A stretch of DNA of 64,000 nucleotides, taken from Candidatus Neomarinimicrobiota bacterium. Its GTDB lineage: Bacteria; Fidelibacterota; JAANXI01. Made by a program: the position numbers and the translations under genes. Below are positions 44,258 through 53,143 of this stretch, one piece after another; positions within the stretch are counted from its first letter, which is position 1; each line of letters starts with the position of its first letter. The notes beneath the pieces are model-generated. The model was not told where the DNA came from. It saw only the letters and a program-made list of their open reading frames with translations, and ran no database searches. Location of the stretch: positions 1 to 64,000 of the forward strand of contig JAIPJS010000019.1 in the NCBI GenBank assembly GCA_021734025.1. The letters are read 5' to 3'.

Positions 44258-45631
44258 ATGCAGATTGCTTTCGGTGGTGAGACTGATTACATTTTCTCCA
44301 ATATGAGAATTCAACGTTTTTACCAGAGATTAACCGCCTTTTTCCGCCACGTACGGTTCGGGTATCTTGTGTTCACTTCCCTGCTCATTGTTGCCGTAAT
44401 TTTTGGTGCCTTCGAGCTGGTGGAGCGGACACTCTTCCAGGACTTTTCGGAGTCGACCATGCGATGGCTCTACATCAGTCGGGGCGTACTCTCTTCACTG
44501 CTACTGATGGCATGGGCGGCATGGACGGTCTTTCATTATCGGGAGTTTTACGAAGAGCGTCTGGAGCAAACCGAAGCCAAGTACCGGGACATCATTGAAA
44601 ATTCTGCCGATGCCATTATTACGCTGGATAACAATAACCACATTACCACGTGGAATAAGGGCGCGGAACAAATTTTTGGCTGGGAGGCTGATGAAATTAT
44701 TGGCGAAAGTGTCGGAACAATTATTCCGAATGACCTCATCGAAGTGGGTGAATTACTTTGTCTGGCGTACGGAATTAAGCGAAGCGGATATGTAAAAAAT
44801 TACGAAACAGAACGACTGAGCAAATCCGGGCAACGAGTGTTGGTGCAATTAACCGAAAACGTGATTACCAATGAGAACGGCGATATCGTCGGCCGGTCGC
44901 AAATTCTTCGGGATATCTCAGAGGTCCGAATTAACGAGAACCAAATGCGGCAGTCGGAACGATTGGCGACCGTTGGACATTTGGCGGCTGGCGTAGCGCA
45001 CGAAGTGGGGAATCCGCTGACGTCCATATCCTCGCTGGTTCAGGTCATGGAGCGGAAGACAGACGATGAATTTATCCATGGGAATCTGAAAAAAATCCGG
45101 GAACACATCAGCCGGATTACGAAAATTGTGCGGGAACTCGTTGACTTTTCGAGACCGTCCAGCGTGCAGATGACCGAAACCCAATTGAACGATACCGTAC
45201 AGTCAGCTGTCGGACTCCTGAAATATGACGGCCGCTGCCAGCACATCGATTTTGAGCTGGAACTTGACGAAGACTTGCCGAAGATCTCCTGCGTCCCGGA
45301 CCAGGTGCACCAGGTATTAATTAATTTACTGTTGAATGCGATTGATGCGATGCAGGGACAGGGTGAAAAAATTCAGGTGAGTACCCACCGGGAAAACGGA
45401 TCAATACAGATTTCTGTTAGAGATGAGGGAATTGGCATGACTCCGGAAGTCAAAGAAAAAGTTTTTGAGCCGTTCTATACAACCAAAGATGTGGGTAAGG
45501 GGACCGGCCTGGGGCTCTCTGTAAGTCACGGCATTGTCTCGAAGATGGGCGGACACATTAAAGTGGAATCGGAAAAAAACCGGGGGTCAACATTTACGAT
45601 TGAACTCCCAATAAACGGGAAAAAAGCATGA
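44258..45631 (+). CDS. PAS-domain sensor histidine kinase (NtrB-like)
   Basis: A 457-residue kinase. Two membrane segments (about residues 36-55 and 75-93) frame a short loop. A PAS domain follows (IIENSADAIITLDNNNHITT...), then HisKA with the phospho-acceptor His in AAGVAHEVGNPLTSIS, and HATPase with the N box VLINLLLNAIDAM, DEGIGM and GTGLGLSVSHGI. A start at ATG 44303 is also possible. It overlaps the NtrC-type regulator gene by 4 bases (ATGA), so the pair is one operon. Its signal is unknown. Confidence 0.92.
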   Translation: MQIAFGGETDYIFSNMRIQRFYQRLTAFFRHVRFGYLVFTSLLIVAVIFGAFELVERTLFQDFSESTMRWLYISRGVLSSLLLMAWAAWTVFHYREFYEERLEQTEAKYRDIIENSADAIITLDNNNHITTWNKGAEQIFGWEADEIIGESVGTIIPNDLIEVGELLCLAYGIKRSGYVKNYETERLSKSGQRVLVQLTENVITNENGDIVGRSQILRDISEVRINENQMRQSERLATVGHLAAGVAHEVGNPLTSISSLVQVMERKTDDEFIHGNLKKIREHISRITKIVRELVDFSRPSSVQMTETQLNDTVQSAVGLLKYDGRCQHIDFELELDEDLPKISCVPDQVHQVLINLLLNAIDAMQGQGEKIQVSTHRENGSIQISVRDEGIGMTPEVKEKVFEPFYTTKDVGKGTGLGLSVSHGIVSKMGGHIKVESEKNRGSTFTIELPINGKKA

Positions 45632-46977
45632 AGGGTTCTATATTAATAGCGGACGATGAACAGGAGATCCGGGAGTCGCTTTCGGTTGTCCTTGAGGACG
45701 AGGGTTACAATTGTACCACGGCAGAGGACGGCGCGGCGGCGCTGGAACGCGTTGAAGAGGCGAACTTCGATATCCTGATAGCCGATATCAAGATGCCAAA
45801 TCTCGACGGGATGGAACTGGTGGAAAAGACCAACCAGATCTCGCCGCAAACCATGAGCATTATCATTACCGCATATGCCACGGTGGAAACCGCAGTTCGA
45901 GCACTCCGATCCGGTGCCTCGGATTACATTTTAAAACCGCTGGACTTCGACGAAGTAATTATGCGGGTCAAGCACCTGATGGATCACCGGGAGATGGAAA
46001 TGGAGAACCAATATCTCCGGGATCAGGTAGACAAAAAATTTAACTTTAACAATATCATCGGGGACAGCCCGGCAATGCGGGACGTCTACCAGATGGTGAA
46101 ACGGGTGAGCCAGTCCACGACCAACGTGCTGATCACCGGGAAGACCGGTACCGGGAAAGAATTGGTAGCCAGAGCCATCCATGCCAACAGCGACCGGGCG
46201 AATAAACCGTTTATCCCGATTAACTGCGGCGCGATCCCGGATAATTTGTTCGAATCTGAACTTTTCGGCTACAAAAAAGGGGCCTTCACCGGAGCGAATA
46301 CGGATAAGGATGGCGTATTCAAAACTGCGAATAGCGGTACGCTTTTCCTGGATGAGGTGGCGGAAATCCCGCTACACGTGCAAGTGAAGCTGCTCCGGGC
46401 TATTGAGACCAAAGAAGTCAAGCCACTCGGTACGAACACTACCATCAATATTGACGTCCGCCTGGTTGCGGCGACCAACAAAACGCTTATAGATGAAGTG
46501 GAAGCCGGTAACTTCCGGGAAGACCTGTATTATCGTCTGAATATCATAGAACTCAAACTCCCTTCCCTCAGCGAACGGAAAGAGGATATTCCACTGCTGG
46601 TGAAACACTTCGTCGAGAAATACAACCGGGAACTGAAACGGGACATCAAGGGCGTGGATAACGAAACCATGAAGACCCTGATGCACTATCGCTGGAAGGG
46701 ACAAGTCCGGGAACTAGAAAATGTTATCGAACGGGCGGTGCTTCTTTGTGACGATGACTACATTTCTCAGAGCGACCTGCCACCGTCCACCAACCAGGAT
46801 ATCAACGATTACTATCCCGACGATCTCAAAGAAGCCACCAAGAACTTCGAGCGCCAGCATATTTCGGCACTGCTCCGCCGCTGCGACGGCGACAAGAAAA
46901 AAGCGTCGGATCTCCTGAACATCGGGTTGTCATCGCTGTATCGGAAAATTGAAGAGTTGGATGTGGCAGTACCTTAA
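45628..46977 (+). CDS. NtrC-family sigma-54-dependent response regulator
   Basis: A 449-residue protein. Receiver: the phospho-acceptor Asp is in LIADIKMPNLDG. AAA+ domain: Walker A GKTGTGKELVARAIH, the sigma-54 contact loop KKGAFTGANTDKDG, Walker B GTLFLDEVAEIP. C-terminal Fis-type helix-turn-helix: ISALLRRCDGDKKKASDLL and LSSLYRKIEELD. Intact GAFTGA shows that it activates sigma-54 promoters. Probable targets are the -24/-12 boxes found elsewhere in this window. It is paired with the upstream PAS kinase; the second kinase at 49164-50942 has no regulator of its own nearby. Confidence 0.95.
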   Translation: MKGSILIADDEQEIRESLSVVLEDEGYNCTTAEDGAAALERVEEANFDILIADIKMPNLDGMELVEKTNQISPQTMSIIITAYATVETAVRALRSGASDYILKPLDFDEVIMRVKHLMDHREMEMENQYLRDQVDKKFNFNNIIGDSPAMRDVYQMVKRVSQSTTNVLITGKTGTGKELVARAIHANSDRANKPFIPINCGAIPDNLFESELFGYKKGAFTGANTDKDGVFKTANSGTLFLDEVAEIPLHVQVKLLRAIETKEVKPLGTNTTINIDVRLVAATNKTLIDEVEAGNFREDLYYRLNIIELKLPSLSERKEDIPLLVKHFVEKYNRELKRDIKGVDNETMKTLMHYRWKGQVRELENVIERAVLLCDDDYISQSDLPPSTNQDINDYYPDDLKEATKNFERQHISALLRRCDGDKKKASDLLNIGLSSLYRKIEELDVAVP

Positions 46978-46980
46978 CTA

Positions 46981-47012
46981 CAGTGTTATAGTGTTCGTGT
47001 GTTCAGGTGTTA
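46981..47012. repeat. Family A repeat directly after the NtrC-type regulator stop
   Basis: CAGTGTTATAGTGTTCGTG starts 4 bases after the TAA. Another copy (CACCTGAACACTTGAACACC) lies at 47134-47160. Confidence 0.7.
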
Positions 47013-47258
47013 GAGGCCCCCAAACCCATCCCCACAACGGGAGGGGATTTTTTCATTAATCATAATGTAATTTGTTGTTTGTAATACTATTTCATTCAAA
47101 CACTTTGCTGCAGGGCGAATCTGTTATTTGACCACCTGAACACTTGAACACCCTCGCACTACAGTCACCTTTCCCTGTTTTCAGGTAAATCTTTGCAGAT
47201 CTTCTTAGTTTTCAGAACAGTATTCTAACAAATCCGGTATTTTTGGCTTTCAGAGCAC

Positions 47259-47274
47259 TGGCACGTCTCTTGCT
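47259..47274 (+). promoter_or_regulatory. Sigma-54 promoter, TGGCACGTCTCTTGCT
   Basis: TGGCAC, 5 bases, TTGCT: the full -24/-12 consensus, with the two conserved GG and GC pairs 10 bases apart. It ends 27 bases before the ATG of the receiver protein gene. It is the clearest sigma-54 site in the window and lies directly downstream of the NtrC-type operon. Confidence 0.85.
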
Positions 47275-47301
47275 TTTATATTAACAACCCTTTGTGGAAA
47301 A

Positions 47302-47715
47302 ATGATGAATTATATTTGCCTATATACTACCGATACTGATCTGGCGGAAGCGTTCCAGCTTTATTACGAAGGCAAGTACAGAATTAAGCGGATCGCCGAG
47401 AAGTCGGATCTGCTGAAATATCTCGGATCGCCTGAATGCAAATGTCAGGTACTAATATTCGATTCCAGCAACCCGACGGCTCAGGATTTCCATTTTCTAG
47501 ATAAAATCAAGCAAGCATTTCCCGAGTTGAAGGTGATTATCTCGTATGTGTACTTCGAGGAAAAGAACTTTTCCGAATCACTGCTGGCCACCCACGTTGA
47601 TGCCATCCTATACAAACCGTTTGACTTTGGAGAAGTGGATCGTAGGGTGCAAAAGTTGATTCAACCGACCGAACACTCTCCGGCTTCGGATGACTCGGTT
47701 TATCATCATTCCTGA
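47302..47715 (+). CDS. Stand-alone receiver-like protein
   Basis: A 137-residue protein with a receiver fold: acidic residues near the N-terminus (TTDTDL), the phospho-acceptor-like Asp in VLIFDSSNPT (about residue 51), and the conserved lysine in AILYKPFDFGEVD. The Thr/Ser switch position is not clearly seen. No output domain follows; the C-terminus is a short tail (EHSPASDDSVYHHS). It may be a phosphate sink or a partner in the circuit of the neighbouring kinases. It is expressed from a sigma-54 promoter, probably under the adjacent regulator. Confidence 0.8.
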   Translation: MMNYICLYTTDTDLAEAFQLYYEGKYRIKRIAEKSDLLKYLGSPECKCQVLIFDSSNPTAQDFHFLDKIKQAFPELKVIISYVYFEEKNFSESLLATHVDAILYKPFDFGEVDRRVQKLIQPTEHSPASDDSVYHHS

Positions 47716-47921
47716 GATTATTGCATATAGAATACTAAGAATTGCGTGTCAGAGATAACGTATGGAAAAATTATCCTCGGTATGGTTCGTTGTTTTTTGA
47801 AACAACCTATAAGAAATCATTAAACTACAAGTAACAATCAACCCGCTAAAGCGGGGACTACCAACAAGTTCAGTGCGCTCACATTATTGCCTGTTCACCA
47901 ACTGCTTACTGGCAACTTAAC
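47716..47921. other. Convergent gap with REP-like hairpin
   Basis: GTTGTTT-TTTG-AAACAAC (47789-47806) is a small hairpin without a T-run. CCCGCT-AA-AGCGGG with the tail GACTACCAACAAG lies at 47842-47867, matching 35071-35094. No ORF is supported. Confidence 0.55.
47842..47867. repeat. Hairpin CCCGCT-AA-AGCGGG with tail GACTACCAAC
   Basis: A second member of the CCGCTAAAGCGG family (see 35071-35084), with the same ACTACCAACA tail. Confidence 0.75.
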
Positions 47922-49130
47922 CTAAAACACCATATGTAGCTGCAGAGCCAGAATCTGGACATTATCGCGCACGGATTCGGTGTAGTTCGTCAACTGATAG
48001 ACGCACTTAATCATTCCTTCCCGACGAAACCGCCAGCCGATACCGGGTTCAATCCGGACAAACGGGACATCAAAAGCAATATCTTCGCCCAGTGTTGCCG
48101 AACCGGCACGGGTATCTTCGATCTCGGAAAATCCCATATAATCTATCCGACTGGCAACGTACCAGCTCGGGGTAAAATCCCAGCGCAGTTCGGCGTAGCC
48201 CGAATGAGCATTCAATGTCTCTTCCATCAGCCCGGGAACATCCCATCCCGAATAGACCCATTCGCTGTAGAACTGTATCTGTCGGAACAGATATTCGAAA
48301 TAGACGCCGCCCACCCGCTGATAATACGAATCCAAATCGTACTGCTCCCGGATTTCGTCTTCGGTAATGGTCACATTTTCTGTTGCCGGCTCCATTTCGC
48401 CGATGTAGGAGGCCAGCGCGCCGGAGATGCCAAACCGCATCCCCATCACCGGATTCAGTCCTAATCGGGCAATATACTGGTAGCCGTCATTCTCTGAGGC
48501 GTAGGTGGGGTTGGACATAGCATTATTTGTCAGGGCGACGGCATACTCAAATTTATGCAGCCTTCCGTTCATTTCGATGCCAGTATCCCAGCAGGCATCG
48601 TAACCAATCGGCGTTCCGAACTGGCTGTATGCACTCCGGTTGTCGAGAATCCGGGCGTTGGCGTCGTAGAGTGTCGCCTGGTTGTCAATGATTTTCGGTT
48701 TCTTGATCATCGATGTCTTATAATGCCAGAGCGCCGGGACTCCAATCACCGGGTTCAGGTTAAAATAGGTGCTCCGCAATCCGTAGTTGCCAAACGGTGA
48801 CGGAATCAGTCCGATTTTCAGATTGACCAGATCCGGAACCACATTGTTGAATACGGCATACGCGCCGTTCATCCGAACTGGCGCACTGATATCAAACAGA
48901 AACTCTGTGAAGATAGCAATATCATCTGTCAGCCAGTTCCGGGCAAATAAACGGCCCCGGACGGCGTTAAACGGGTCATCACCCCGGAAATTCGTATTGA
49001 CGTATGTATGTTTATCCAGGAATTTTTGGGTATACATGAAATCCCCGGAAATCTGTAATTGGGCCGGCAATGGGCATGTACTGAATCCAATAAAGAGTAA
49101 CACCGCAAATTTCAGTATTCGCATTTTCAC
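47922..49130 (-). CDS. Outer-membrane beta-barrel (porin-like) protein
   Basis: A 402-residue protein with a signal peptide (MKMRILKFAVLLFIGFSTC followed by a cleavage-like PLPAQ). The rest shows alternating aromatic strands (LFARNWLTDDIAIFTEFLF, YGDCW-like turns) and ends in hydrophobic residues ...LALQLHMVF, the C-terminal Phe typical of outer-membrane barrels. It resembles phosphate-selective or alginate-type porins in general plan, but no family can be fixed. It is the last gene of the kinase-cupredoxin cluster, 33 bases after the kinase gene. Confidence 0.75.
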   Translation of the reverse strand: MKMRILKFAVLLFIGFSTCPLPAQLQISGDFMYTQKFLDKHTYVNTNFRGDDPFNAVRGRLFARNWLTDDIAIFTEFLFDISAPVRMNGAYAVFNNVVPDLVNLKIGLIPSPFGNYGLRSTYFNLNPVIGVPALWHYKTSMIKKPKIIDNQATLYDANARILDNRSAYSQFGTPIGYDACWDTGIEMNGRLHKFEYAVALTNNAMSNPTYASENDGYQYIARLGLNPVMGMRFGISGALASYIGEMEPATENVTITEDEIREQYDLDSYYQRVGGVYFEYLFRQIQFYSEWVYSGWDVPGLMEETLNAHSGYAELRWDFTPSWYVASRIDYMGFSEIEDTRAGSATLGEDIAFDVPFVRIEPGIGWRFRREGMIKCVYQLTNYTESVRDNVQILALQLHMVF

Positions 49131-49163
49131 ACCTCACTCCCCCGTTGATTTGGTGGATTCTTT

Positions 49164-50942
49164 TTAGTCCGATTCTCCAACCTGCGTTTCCTGGAATTGA
49201 CCCGGGTTTTTTGGCAAATAAATGGTAAAGCAGGTGCCTTCTCCCCGTTCGGTGGTAAAGGTGATTGTACCGTCATGATGTTCGATAATCTGTTTCACTA
49301 TCGCCAGTCCCAAGCCGGTACCGCTCTGTTTTTCCGCGGTCACAAACGGATCGAATAGACTCTCCTGGATGGCCGCCGGAATTCCAGGTCCGGAATCCTC
49401 TATCCTGATCCGTGCTCCGTCTGTCGTGGGTTCGGTCAAAATCCGGATGGTACCACCGTCTTCCATAGCATCTTTGGCATTTCGCAAGAGGTTGTCCAGA
49501 ACCCGTTGCATCCGATCCTGGTCCAGTGATATTTCCATATCCGCCTGTTGATCGGTAACTACGTGAATACTGGAGAGTTCTGCCGTGTGCCGGAACGCCT
49601 CCACCGCATCACGCACAAACTGCTTCAGGCTGACCTCTTCGAAGTGCATAGCCGTCTCCCCACGGGAGAACTCCAATAACTCGTTCACCATGCCCATCAT
49701 CCGATCTATCTCTTTTTGAATAATATCTGCATAGGATTGCCGTTTTTCTTCCGGCAAATTTTCATTGGCCAACAGATCGGTATATCCGTAGATACTGGTG
49801 ATCGGCTGCTTAAAATCATGGATAATACTGCTGGCCATCTGCCCCACTGTGGACAACCGCTCGGATCGGATCAGTTCTTCCTGGGCTTCCTTCAGCGAGA
49901 TACGCATCTTCTGGAACGCGTCGGCCAGGTAACCGATTTCGTCGTTGCTGTCTATATCGATTGGTGTATCGTATTTCCCTTGACCGACAGATTCGGTGGC
50001 TCCGACCAGTCGCTGGAGCGGCGCCGCCAAACGGCTTACCAGAAAAATTCCTGCACCGACTGCAATGAGTATTGAAATAATACCAATGATCAGTAACTCG
50101 GTTCGCAGACTCAGCAGCGGGGCAATGGCCTCATCCCAGGATTGATAGTACACCACGGTCCCGATGATATTGCCAAGGATATCCTGCATGGCCGCACTTT
50201 GAACGATATACTGCATGTCACCGGCGGTGATTCTCCGGGGAGTGGCAACGGTGTCTGTTTCCGCCTCGGCCTGGAGCGAATTCCACGGGAATTCCATGGA
50301 ATGGACGGATAAGCTGCCACTGGTGGCGCCAATGTGATCTCTCACGTAGACCAAACTGGAAACGCCGGTCAGTTCTTCAACGTTATTCAATAACTCATCG
50401 TCCACCCGATTGCCGATAAGGACAATGCCGATCACCTTGTCCGAGGCGAGGATCGGAGATGCCGCCACCTCATAAACCTGTCCCTGATATGCCCAGAGAT
50501 CCGCCGAATCGTAGCCGTTGCCGGCATCGATTACAACCGGCTCGTTTGACAGCGATTTTGTGGACTCAATACTTTGCGGCACAATGAGAGCCCCCTCTTT
50601 GTCCAGGATAAAGAAAAGATCCAGCTGATAAAGATCGTTCAGGGCACCGCGGGCCTGCTGGATGGTATTGATATCGCGGGTATCAATGGTTCCTTTCAGG
50701 CGAAAATCCATGGAAATATTCGAACTTTGGTCCCGGAGACTCGTCAGCCGAACATCCTGCAGGGACTGATACACTGAGTGAGCCTTCTGCAAATTATCCC
50801 GGATATTTGATTCAATCTGCGTGGAAAATTGTTGGTTCACCAGCAGAATAGTAAACAGAATTAACAGCACAGTAATCCCAAGGATGATGACTAACATCTT
50901 CCCGGCAACACTGTGCCGCAGCCTGAGGGGATTCCATTCCAT
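49164..50942 (-). CDS. Sensor histidine kinase, extracytoplasmic sensor + HAMP
   Basis: A 592-residue kinase. The first membrane helix is at about residues 14-33, then a periplasmic Cache-like region to about residue 275, a second helix (LLIIGIISILIAVGAGIFLV), HAMP (APLQRLVGATESVGQG), HisKA with SIIHDFKQPITSIYGYTDLL (His in HDFKQP), and HATPase (GPGIPAAIQESLFDPF, GTGLGLAIVKQIIEHHDG). No response regulator adjoins it. The periplasmic sensor and the neighbouring cupredoxin and porin genes suggest it senses something entering through the outer membrane. It may signal to the nearby NtrC-type regulator; that is inference. Confidence 0.9.
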   Translation of the reverse strand: MEWNPLRLRHSVAGKMLVIILGITVLLILFTILLVNQQFSTQIESNIRDNLQKAHSVYQSLQDVRLTSLRDQSSNISMDFRLKGTIDTRDINTIQQARGALNDLYQLDLFFILDKEGALIVPQSIESTKSLSNEPVVIDAGNGYDSADLWAYQGQVYEVAASPILASDKVIGIVLIGNRVDDELLNNVEELTGVSSLVYVRDHIGATSGSLSVHSMEFPWNSLQAEAETDTVATPRRITAGDMQYIVQSAAMQDILGNIIGTVVYYQSWDEAIAPLLSLRTELLIIGIISILIAVGAGIFLVSRLAAPLQRLVGATESVGQGKYDTPIDIDSNDEIGYLADAFQKMRISLKEAQEELIRSERLSTVGQMASSIIHDFKQPITSIYGYTDLLANENLPEEKRQSYADIIQKEIDRMMGMVNELLEFSRGETAMHFEEVSLKQFVRDAVEAFRHTAELSSIHVVTDQQADMEISLDQDRMQRVLDNLLRNAKDAMEDGGTIRILTEPTTDGARIRIEDSGPGIPAAIQESLFDPFVTAEKQSGTGLGLAIVKQIIEHHDGTITFTTERGEGTCFTIYLPKNPGQFQETQVGESD

Positions 50943-50945
50943 GGA

Positions 50946-51629
50946 TTACTTCCTGAACTCGGCGTTGAGCGTAATCGTCCCATCTTCTGGAACGGTCACA
51001 TCCCTGGTAATATTATCCAGGTCTTCATGCCAAAAATGTACGGTGTACTCGCCGGCAGGCAGATCCGAGATTGTAAAGTTGCCATCTGCGTCCGCCGTGG
51101 TAAAATAGGAATGGTCAAATATCAATATAACGGCGCTCATGGCGGCGTGAATATCGCAAAACACATCAACGCGGCCAGGATTTTCAAAGGTTACGGTCTG
51201 GATCTCGCCGGCCGGATAGCGCCCCAGGTTGAATTTTTTTGTCTTGGACAGCGAAAAGATATTGTGGAAAACGTCATCCGAATTCAGAAATCCAACCGTT
51301 GAACCCGCCACGATCGGCAGCACGTGCGGAGTAAAAGTCAAATCACGCTGATCCATCAGTACAGTGTCGGATTGCGGTGTATATTCCTTCTGGGGCGGAT
51401 TTTCTACGTAAACCACTACGTTGGAAGTTTCGCTCCCCTCATTGGTCGATACCGGGGATTTCGCATACCGCTGCCGGGCATACGGACTGATCATCTGGAC
51501 CTTCTTTGATACCGGGCCATAAATAGTAATTGAGCCCGTGATCTCCCCGGCCTCTGTTCCCCCGGGAGCCCCGATAACCATAAGGAACATCCCAAGGATG
51601 CCTGCAGCCAGTAAAATTTTATACTTCAT
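50946..51629 (-). CDS. Secreted cupredoxin-like protein with carboxypeptidase-regulatory-like tail
   Basis: A 227-residue protein. Residues 1-27 are a signal peptide. A cupredoxin domain follows (about residues 80-175) with plausible type 1 copper ligands: His in VFHNIF, Cys in VFCDIHAAM, then His and Met. The C-terminal domain (DADGNFTISDLPAGEYTVHFWHED) is carboxypeptidase-regulatory/Cna-B-like. This layout is seen in some 'methylamine utilisation' type plastocyanin proteins. It is likely a periplasmic or surface electron carrier. The start overlaps the isochorismatase-like gene stop by 4 bases. Confidence 0.8.
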   Translation of the reverse strand: MKYKILLAAGILGMFLMVIGAPGGTEAGEITGSITIYGPVSKKVQMISPYARQRYAKSPVSTNEGSETSNVVVYVENPPQKEYTPQSDTVLMDQRDLTFTPHVLPIVAGSTVGFLNSDDVFHNIFSLSKTKKFNLGRYPAGEIQTVTFENPGRVDVFCDIHAAMSAVILIFDHSYFTTADADGNFTISDLPAGEYTVHFWHEDLDNITRDVTVPEDGTITLNAEFRK

Positions 51630-52165
51630 TTAATAACCTGTGAAATTTGCTTGAATTTTTCCCCCTTAGCAACCCGCTGTAATTCGAAGAGCACCATTTC
51701 GACTGTGGTCAAGCCGGCGCCTAACTGCTCCATCTTCCTGAGGCCGATCTCTTTATCGTATGGAGTTCGGGATGTAATGCCATCTGCCACAACTTCCACC
51801 GTATACTCCCGCTCACAGAGTTGAGCAACTGTCTGATAGACGCAAACATGCGCCTCTATACCACATGCGACAATATCTGTGCGTCCGCTCTCCTCCAGCA
51901 TTTCTGTAAATCCCTGATCGTCACAACAGCTGAACACCCGCTTTTCCAGAGGAGTGATATCCGGAATTAAATTCGCGAGACCATTTACGGTATGGCCCAA
52001 TCCTCTGGGGTATTGTTCCGTGAGTATGATCGGCACTTCCAATATCTGCATCCCCCGGACAAGCCGCTGTAATTTATCCAACAATTGATCCTTGTCGTGC
52101 ATTACACGAAATAACTTGTCCTGCACATCAATCAGCACAAGGGCTGTATTTTCACGATCTAGCAT
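51626..52165 (-). CDS. Isochorismatase-like hydrolase
   Basis: About 179 residues from ATG 52165, preceded by AGGA; a longer TTG frame upstream is not supported. The catalytic triad is visible: Asp in ALVLIDVQDKLF, Lys in PLEKRVFSC, and Cys in CGIEAHVCVYQT. The family covers isochorismatases, nicotinamidases and related amidases, and its nicotinamidase-type substrate is not obvious here. The gene leads the cupredoxin-kinase-porin cluster, about 210 bases after rrf2. Confidence 0.85.
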   Translation of the reverse strand: MLDRENTALVLIDVQDKLFRVMHDKDQLLDKLQRLVRGMQILEVPIILTEQYPRGLGHTVNGLANLIPDITPLEKRVFSCCDDQGFTEMLEESGRTDIVACGIEAHVCVYQTVAQLCEREYTVEVVADGITSRTPYDKEIGLRKMEQLGAGLTTVEMVLFELQRVAKGEKFKQISQVIK

Positions 52166-52376
52166 AATCAAATTCCTAAGTAGTCTCGGTTTACGATTGC
52201 ATTTATATCGGACACTATGGCCGGTTCTCCATGGGAGAATAATGTAATGATGAGAATCCTCAAATTGTCCGAATAAAGGTACAAATATAGCAGAGAAAAT
52301 CCAGACCAGCAAAGGAACTGGCATGGAGGTCAAATACGGTAAATTTTAGACTAAGGAGAGCTAAGAAAAGCTATTG

Positions 52377-52811
52377 CTATGGACTTTTCGTCGGTTCTGA
52401 CAGATATTTCCGCTGCACATCTTCGAGGGAATAACTGCTCAGGTGGCCGGTAATCATATCGGTTGTCTCCACCCATAATCCATGAATTGCGCACCGGCTG
52501 ATCAGTCCACACTCTGAGGGGTCAAGAACACAATCGTTGAGGCTGAGTTTTCCGTCGACGGCTTCAATAACGTCAAGCACGGTAATCTCTTTCGGGGACT
52601 TTGCCAGGGTGATTCCGCCGGAATACCCGCGTTCAGATCGGACAATACTCGCACGAATCAGCGGCTTTAACAACTTTCGCAGAAATGACTCCGGGATCGC
52701 CTCCCCGACTGCAATCTCGGCCACAGTTGCGGTTTTATCATGTTTGTAAAAATCAACCAGCGCTGCTGTTGCCCGCAGACTGTATTCAGATGCTTTGGTA
52801 ATTTCAATCAT
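52377..52811 (-). CDS. Rrf2-family transcription regulator, Fe-S type
   Basis: A 144-residue winged-helix regulator. The N-terminal helix-turn-helix reads ASEYSLRATAALVDFY...AIPESFLRKLLKPLI. Three cysteines in CVLDPSECGLISRC (about residues 92-105) match the [Fe-S]-binding trio of IscR/NsrR-type members, which sense Fe-S status, nitric oxide or redox state. It opens the cluster of isochorismatase, cupredoxin, kinase and porin genes. A sigma-54 promoter lies just upstream (52862-52876). Confidence 0.88.
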   Translation of the reverse strand: MIEITKASEYSLRATAALVDFYKHDKTATVAEIAVGEAIPESFLRKLLKPLIRASIVRSERGYSGGITLAKSPKEITVLDVIEAVDGKLSLNDCVLDPSECGLISRCAIHGLWVETTDMITGHLSSYSLEDVQRKYLSEPTKSP

Positions 52812-53143
52812 ATGCCATTCCAGGTTCCGGTGATTTGGGTTTATACGTTGTTATTATAAGAGCAACTTATATGCCAAGGCTGTAAGATCCCGTAATTGTG
52901 TGAAATGAGATGAAATTGGTTATATATTTTGGAAAACGATTCTCATTTGTAGTAAAAAACAGCAGTGGGAAAGAGTTCATGTGTTATCGTGTTTAGGTCG
53001 TACGGTCAAGACCGACATTCAAGAGGTGTGGCATTTCATCAAGTACATGAGGTTAATAAATTTAAAAACTGAAGCTCCCATGACGTGTGCGGTAAAAGTG
53101 CGAAGTTTTGAAACCCGAACACTTGAGCACTTATACACTGCTG
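52812..53143. other. Gap with rrf2 promoter and family A repeats
   Basis: A sigma-54 box for rrf2 (52862-52876), family A repeats GTGTTATCGTGTTTAGG (52981-53001) and ACACTTGAGCACTTATACAC (53115-53149); the last overlaps the stop of the nickel ATPase gene. No ORF is supported. Confidence 0.6.
52862..52876 (-). promoter_or_regulatory. Sigma-54 promoter for the rrf2 cluster, TGGCATATAAGTTGCT
   Basis: Minus strand TGGCAT, 5 bases, TTGCT: close to consensus with exact spacing. It ends 51 bases before ATG 52811. With the receiver and toast-rack sites it forms the set of three strong matches in the window. Confidence 0.75.

Larger units (their letters stand above)
46978..47301. other. Gap with a sigma-54 promoter
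   Basis: Two family A repeats (46981-47012, 47134-47160), a plain stretch, and a near-perfect sigma-54 promoter at 47259-47274 directly before the receiver gene. No ORF or RNA gene is seen. Confidence 0.6.
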
